This document shows positions 59,283-64,000 of a stretch of DNA of 64,000 nucleotides, piece by piece (position 1 is the stretch's first letter; each line of letters opens with the position of its first letter). Made by a program: the position numbers and the translations under genes. The stretch is from Panonychus citri (Eukaryota; Arthropoda; Arachnida; Trombidiformes; Tetranychidae). The stretch is from assembly GCF_014898815.1 (NCBI RefSeq), contig NW_026515438.1, positions 744,001 to 808,000 of the forward strand, in the 5' to 3' direction. The notes under the pieces are model-generated. The model searched no databases. It was not told where the DNA came from and was given only the letters and a program-made list of their open reading frames with translations.

Positions 59283-59483
59283 TTAATTGTGTTCATTGAT
59301 TAACAATTGAATTTTGAACTGTATCATGACTTTGAAGTTATCATGGTTGTTAAATTGTTGTTGGGCGAGAGTTAATCCAGCTAATCCATTGATTATGAAG
59401 ATAATCAGAAACATTTGGTTTTTGACAAAGAGTAGAGAGAAAGAGACAGCACATATCAGAAAAACTATTTTATTTTGCACCAT
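59283..59483 (-). CDS. Small putative secreted protein, unknown family
   Basis: 66 residues, starting at ATG 59483. The first 40 residues are almost wholly hydrophobic in two stretches (VFLICAVSFSLLF and MFLIIFIINGLAGLTLA), ending in an Ala-x-Ala-like LTLA|Q signal-cleavage context, followed by a short polar tail (QQQFNNHDNFK). The second Met (MFLII...) would by itself give a normal signal peptide. The mature part is too short to assign; the frame may splice onward. The 5' part is repeated in inverted orientation at 60555-60610. The gene may be functional, or a truncated member of a small secreted-protein family. Confidence 0.4.
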   Translation of the reverse strand: MVQNKIVFLICAVSFSLLFVKNQMFLIIFIINGLAGLTLAQQQFNNHDNFKVMIQFKIQLLINEHN

Positions 59484-59496
59484 TTGGTGAATGCAT
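59441..59496 (-). repeat. Inverted-repeat arm 1 (signal-peptide coding)
   Basis: 56 bp whose reverse complement matches 60555-60610 at 52 of 56 positions. It includes the start codon and the first 15 codons (MVQNKIVFLICAVS). Confidence 0.85.
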
Positions 59497-59507
59497 TATA
59501 CATTATT

Positions 59508-59556
59508 CTTCAGGATAACCTGAAGGTCCTACCGGACACTGAACTAACCGTTCAGT
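59508..59556. other. Three abutting perfect hairpins
   Basis: CTTCAGG-ATAA-CCTGAAG, GTCC-TACC-GGAC and ACTGAAC-TAACC-GTTCAGT follow each other without a gap, so 36 of 49 bases pair. An AT-rich outer pairing (59461-59472 with about 59558-59569, 11 of 12) could close them into a cloverleaf-like shape. It lies just upstream of the start codon of the minus-strand secreted ORF, so it would be in its 5' UTR or promoter. Confidence 0.6.
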
Positions 59557-60554
59557 TTAAAAGAGTTTTTTGTTTTTTTTATTTTTTTGAGTTTTAATTT
59601 CGTTTGAGTTGTAATTTCATAATTGGTAAAGTTGAAATAGGTGCCGTTTATTTGCAGGGAAAATCAGTTCCAAAGATAGTTTGACTCATAAGGTTTGCCA
59701 TAGAGAAAAGGAGAAAAGAATAAAATAAAATAAAATTAGAGAAGAGAAGAGAAGAGAAATTTGTATCAAGTTAAACGCTCAGTTTTGTACAGTGATTGTG
59801 TTTTTATTTTTAGGTTTGTGTTTGATAAGTTTAAATTTGAAAGGCATCTGAGTGTGGTTTTTGGTTTCTTTGTTAGGTTAACAACAAAACTTACCAAGAA
59901 AACAAAATGGTTGAAGTTATTACGACGTAATAATAGCTCAGCTTTAAGAGTAACAAAAAAACAACTAAAGAAACTGTTGAACTATCATAATTTTGGTATC
60001 AACTTGATCCTTGTGCTGAGATGAAAAATAATAACACAGAATTAAATTTTAAATTCACAGGTAAAGTTAATTAAATTAAAATTCATCAGGCGCGAAAAAA
60101 GTTAAACTTCTCCAAAAAACTATGAGGCAACATTTTTTTTTGGTGTCACGAGGAGGAGCCACTAGTAGAATTTGAAAGAAAGAGAGAAAAGAAAGAGAAA
60201 CATAGTAAACTCAATGCAGAAGTCAAATCCTATTGTTTTTAATGATTTTAACAATTAATTTTTGATTGATTTTTAATTAATTGAGTCTTAACAAGTTCTA
60301 CAGTTAGGCGATTTCTCGAATTTTATAAGTTATGTGTGTTTTTATTTACTTTTGTTCATTCTTAAGTATACATTACATTTATACTGAGATAATATATCAA
60401 TTGAACGGAACATATTAGCTCTGATTTGAAGTGATCTTAAAGGTCTGATTTATAAGATTTGTTTAAAAATTCCCTGATTAATTGGATTAAGTTGAATTAA
60501 ATCATAAACGAAACAGATATTTCCTAGAAAAATGCGTTTAAGACTTTCGGGCTG

Positions 60555-60610
60555 ATGCATTAGCCAATTGGTGCAAAATAAAACAGTTTTTCTGATATGT
60601 GCTGTCTCTT
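60555..60610 (+). repeat. Inverted-repeat arm 2 (start codon lost)
   Basis: Plus-strand reading gives LVQNKTVFLICAVSW then FLLFGF and a stop. The ATG of arm 1 is TTG here. After the stop, another frame reads AFPIKLITNL, which resembles the FPIDLIFEL of the lipocalin-like gene at 61.5 kb. It looks like a dead, inverted paralogue of the secreted ORF. Confidence 0.7.
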
Positions 60611-60889
60611 GGTTTTTACTCTTTGGTTTTTGAGCTTTTCCAATTAAATTAATCACTAATTTAACTGATTAATTTGGTTAATTGTTGTTCACTTAATTGA
60701 ATCAGTTTTGAGGTAAACGATTTTTGCTTTTCATCAGTTAAAATTTGATTTCTGTTGTTTTTGGTCCTGATTGTTGGTTCTTGTCTTGAGTGACAAATAT
60801 GATCAGTGATACAATTAACATTATTGATTCTTAACATAAAAAAATTGTTGAGGCATTTAATTAAATGCAGTAATTTGATGAGACACTAA

Positions 60890-61632
60890 TTAAGCTTGGT
60901 AGGCATCACAGGCAGGTAATTCAGCAGCTGATGATTCAATTACTTTTAACTTTTGAAAGAGTAACCGAGATTTAAGTGAAAGGACAGGATGATCACTAGC
61001 TCGTACTGAGGCCGTTGTCGGGTAAGTCCTGATTTCTTGACGGAAAACTTGAACATAATCTTCAAGACAATTTAAATTTCTTGGATTAATTTCAACTCCG
61101 AAGACATTTTTTTATCTTTAACATTGATTGTTTTACTTGCAGAGAGTTGCTTGTTTCTGTAACATTGATTCAAATTGATTAGAATAATTAAAACAAGACA
61201 AAAAAGTTAATTGTTACAAAATTTCTGAAAAAACGGTTGTGTTAATTGAAAACTCATCGGATTCTTTGAACTGAATACATTTCTGACCAGTTTCGAGGAT
61301 TTCAAACATGACCGTTCGTTCAATCTCATGCCAAGTACCTTTAAACTGATTGATTAACAATTATCGATTATGGTGATCAGATGATTCGGTTAATTGTTTA
61401 CTTACATCTTCCCAGGTAAAATCACTTGGTGATTCTGATTGAGCTAGACATGGAACCAAACTGATTCCGTCAAGGCTTGAGGGACGTGGTCAGCGGCAGT
61501 CACGATATCTTTCAAGGCATCAAAATCGAGTTTTGTAATTTTAGCTAACTCGAAGATTAGATCGATTGGGAAAGGCCAACAATTAGCGAGATAAATTAAT
61601 GAAACAAATTTAATTAAGAATAAAGTTTTCAT
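60890..61632 (-). pseudogene. Lipocalin (apolipoprotein D-like) gene with broken frame
   Basis: Exon 1 starts MKTLFLIKFVSLIYLANC, a signal peptide, and runs to 61444 in one frame. The next frame gives LVPCLAQSESPSDFTWED (donor GTAAGT at 61405), with the first lipocalin Cys. Exon 2 (61345-61218) encodes FKGTWHEIERTVMFEILETGQKCIQFKE, the G-x-W-(Y/H)-E-I lipocalin signature and second Cys. Exon 3 (61156-60890) reads NKQLSASKTINVKDK, shifts frame at an A7 run (about 61102-61108), then continues NPRNLNCLEDYVQ...LKSRLLFQKLKVIESSAAELPACDAYQA, the C-terminal helix and last Cys, ending in TAA. Lipocalins bind small hydrophobic ligands extracellularly. Two frame breaks with intact splice signals suggest a recent pseudogene or assembly indels. 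Confidence 0.6.
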
Positions 61633-62032
61633 GGTTGTAAGAAATTGTTAATTCACTTGGTGATTATTCAATTAATTGTTGCCAATTGAAACAATTGAAA
61701 CAATTGAAATACACTTTTCAAGAAAAAATCTCAATAAATAAAAAAGTTATTAAAGTTTAAAGTCCGAAGGATCCAGTTCAATCACCCTGTAAGTGTAAGG
61801 GGAAATCATTACGATTTATATATCTTTTCATTGTCTTTACAATATTTAATACACTTTGATTTGTAACAATTAAATTGTGTGTGTGTCAATTATCAGTCTA
61901 TGTATTAATAATTACAATGTTTAGATTAATTAATATCATTAATTGTGCGTCATTTTGTTTATTTTTGTTCATCTTATTTGATCAATTGATTATAAATTGT
62001 TCGTTTTTTATCTGATTGTAACCGAGCTCATC

Positions 62033-63150
62033 ATGTATGCAGGATCTTCTACATCATCTTCCAAACCCGAACCCCGGGACAGAGATAGTTCAAAGGGGCG
62101 ACCAAATTATGTTCAGAAAGCAACTCTTGCTGGTCATACCAAAGCGGTTTCATCTGTCAAGTTTAGTCCTAATGGTGAATGGTTAGCCTCGTGTTCAGCT
62201 GATAAATTCATCAAAATCTGGTCTGCCTATGATGGTAAATTTGAGAAACCTATCTCAGTTCATAAACTGGGTTTATCTGACATTGCCTGGTCAATCGATT
62301 CCCGATTAATTGTTTCGGCTTCAGAATGTGGGAAGTTGTCACTGGTAAATGTTTGAAAACAATGAAGGGTCACTCAAATTATGTTTTCTGTTGTAGCTTT
62401 AATCCTCAATCAAATCTAATAGTTTCCGGATCATTTGATGAATCGGTTCGCTTATGGGACGTTAAAACGGGCAAATTTTTCAAAACGCTTCCCGCTCACT
62501 CTGATCCGGTCTCAGCGGTTCACTTTAATCGAGATGGAACTTTAATCGTGTCATCATCTTATGATGGTCTCTGTCGTATTTGGGATACAGCCTCAGGTCA
62601 GTGTTTAAAGACCCTCTTCGATGACGACAATCCACCCGTTTCATTTGTCAAATTTTCGCCCAATGGGAAGTACATTTTAGCCACAACTCTAGACAACACT
62701 TTGAAACTTTAGGATTACAGTAAAAAAATGTCTCAAACTTTACACTGGCCACAACAACGAGAAATATTGTATCTTTGCCAATTTCTCTTGCACCGGAGGT
62801 AAATGGATCGTTTCTGGATCGGAAGATAATCTTGTTTACATTGTGGATCTACAGACCAATGAAATCGTTCAAAAGCTTGCTGGACGGATGTGGTCATGTG
62901 CACCTCTTACCACCCAACCCACAATATACAGATTTCTACCAGATAATGGGACTTGTTTGTAACTGTCGTTGTCGTGACGACAACGGAAAAGAAAGAGAAA
63001 AGAAAGTACTAAGAAAACTAGTACTAAAGAAAGTAATTAGGGACCGTTGAAAAAATTAGTCCCACTATCTGGTAGTCCCATTATCTGGTAGAAATCTGTA
63101 ATTGCTTCCGCTCTGGAAAACGATAAAGACTTTGTAGAAGTGACAATCAT
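62033..63150 (+). pseudogene. WDR5: Intronless WDR5 copy, disrupted
   Basis: From ATG 62033: a Ser-rich leader, then NYVQKATLAGHTKAVSSVKFSPNGEWLAS through most of seven WD40 repeats at very high similarity to animal WDR5. In an active gene this protein is the Win-motif-binding core of MLL/SET1 methyltransferase complexes. Lesions: a roughly 18-20 nt deletion with frame change near 62327 (after SAS, before WEVVTGKCLK); Trp to TAG at 62710-62712 (LKL*DYS); an extra A in an A7 run just after; a small deletion in AGHTDVV near 62885; a 170-bp MITE at 62929; and divergence after ALENDK near 63130, before the WKSDC end. The complete lack of introns over six blades suggests a processed retrocopy, but no clear poly-A tail is seen. 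Confidence 0.88.
62929..63098. mobile_element. 170-bp MITE with 25-bp terminal inverted repeats, TA target
   Basis: The ends CAGATTTCTACCAGATAATG... (62929-62953) and their exact reverse complement (63074-63098) flank the element, with TA at 62927-62928 and 63099-63100. Removing the element and one TA restores the WDR5 reading HNIIASA exactly, so boundaries are certain. TA target and CAG start suit the Tc1/mariner superfamily. The right side has a tandem 16-bp unit AGTCCC(A)(C/T)TATCTGGT at 63058-63089. An internal near-palindrome CGTTGTCG-TGA-CGACAACG lies at 62967-62985. No coding capacity. Confidence 0.92.
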
Positions 63151-63737
63151 GTTCAATATATTTCTTCATCTAAAGATCTACATTTTGTATCTCTCTCTTA
63201 TCTTATCTTTTTTTCTTTGTTTATTTTTTGACCTGACACGTAGGGACAGGAGTATTATATTATTCAATTTTACATTATTTTGTCTGATAATAGAACATTT
63301 TAGTGCTTTTTCTTATCGAATTGAAATTAAATTTTCAATTTTGATAAAAATTTTTAAAAATAGATAAGTAATTTTTGGTGGTAAATTCCAAAAATGAGAA
63401 AAGGAAATAAAGAAGAGAGAAGAGAGAGAAAGAAAGAGTTAAGAGTTCGCATTGCTTTTCATGAAAGAAAAACAATACAAAGGCGGGAAGAGAGGAAATA
63501 GAGAGGAAAAGACAAGAAAAGGTAAAGGAAAGAAATAGAGAAGAGGAGCTGGTGAACGAAAATTAAAACCACTAATTAAAATTTATAATTAATTTTAGTT
63601 GAATACTTATTTAATTGATTAACGGTTAAGACAAAAAAACGTGTAGTAAAGCTTTCAGCTGAAGCGCTAACTATAAATTGAATAAATCACACATGCGCCA
63701 AAAATCGGGACAGGTCATTCTTTTGCTTCAGCAAAAT

Positions 63738-64000
63738 TAGTGATGGACGATCATCAAGTTTCGGATCGATCGAAAAGATCGATCAAAAAATTAATCATCA
63801 TATCAAAAGATAGATCCATCTTCGATCAAATTTCTCTGCTGATTATCATCCATTTTTCAAACGATCAAAATTTCGCGCCACCAAATGCGAAAGAGAAATT
63901 ATTGTTCTTACTTTTTCTCTTTCTTTTTTCTCTGTCTGCAGTGATCTTTCTACAAAAGTGATCGATCAATTTTTTCTCAAAAAAGATCGATGGTGATCGA
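63738..64000. mobile_element. Possible hAT-like element end, cut by window edge
   Basis: From TAGTGATGGACGATCATC the sequence becomes dense in TTCGATC/GATCGAT words (at least eight to the window end), a style common at hAT termini, which often start (C/T)AGTGATGG. Near the edge GATCGATGGTGATCGA hints at the inverse end. The second terminus and 8-bp duplication cannot be seen. Confidence 0.3.

Noticed and set aside
63740..63961. 73-codon plus-strand frame MMDDHQVSDRS...
   Set aside because: Product of the GATCGAT-dense terminus; no homology and it falls within a probable element end.

Overview
The window is AT-rich (roughly 70% by eye) eukaryotic DNA. It is full of GAT/CAT triplet runs and (GA)n/(CT)n microsatellites, and its coding exons are few and widely spaced. 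An octopamine beta-type receptor, arthropod-like housekeeping gene copies (SRP9, WDR45, WDR5), a lipocalin-like secreted gene and Ty3/gypsy and TA-target elements point to an arthropod. A small-genome arachnid such as a mite is plausible, but the sequence does not prove it.

Layout. 1-15.7 kb: almost entirely non-coding, with one convincing ORF on the minus strand (4694-5359, a lone zinc-finger-like protein). 15,677-27,425: a young, near-complete 11.7-kb Ty3/gypsy LTR retrotransposon on the minus strand. Its two LTRs are 492 and 490 bp and differ by only a 2-nt indel near their outer edge as far as I can compare, and it is flanked by a 4-bp ATGA duplication. Gag and Pol overlap in a +1 relationship. 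Downstream of pol lies a 2.2-kb non-coding tract, then a broken accessory region with a RING/TRAF-like cysteine cluster, Ser/Pro-rich linker ORFs and a DEDDh 3'-5' exonuclease of the REXO4/ISG20 type. 27.4-49.5 kb: gene-free as far as I can read, with microsatellites, one GC-rich structured island and one decayed TA-flanked element. 49,522-51,681: an octopamine beta receptor in a single uninterrupted ORF, minus strand. 51.7-55.8 kb: non-coding, with two co-oriented CTCF-like motifs near 54.9 kb.

55.8-63.2 kb is a cluster of small host-gene copies, most of them damaged: SRP9 (looks intact, two exons); a WDR45/WIPI4-like pseudogene with stops and an internal deletion, with a possible amino-terminal piece lying inverted next to it; a small secreted protein whose signal-peptide sequence occurs again in inverted orientation 1.1 kb away; a lipocalin-like gene with reading-frame breaks; and an intronless WDR5 copy broken by a deletion, a nonsense codon, frameshifts and a 170-bp TA-flanked MITE. 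The last 260 bases resemble one end of a hAT-type element.

The most interesting item is the hairpin family in the retrotransposon. A 17-nt core (CAGGGTAATTTACTTTG or its flipped form) recurs 12 times between pol and the accessory ORFs and once in each LTR. At nearly every copy it sits at the centre of a different inverted repeat. A constant apex with changing but self-complementary stems implies selection for structure rather than for sequence alone. The pairing of this array with a captured exonuclease and a RING-like ORF is a combination I do not recognise from described LTR elements.
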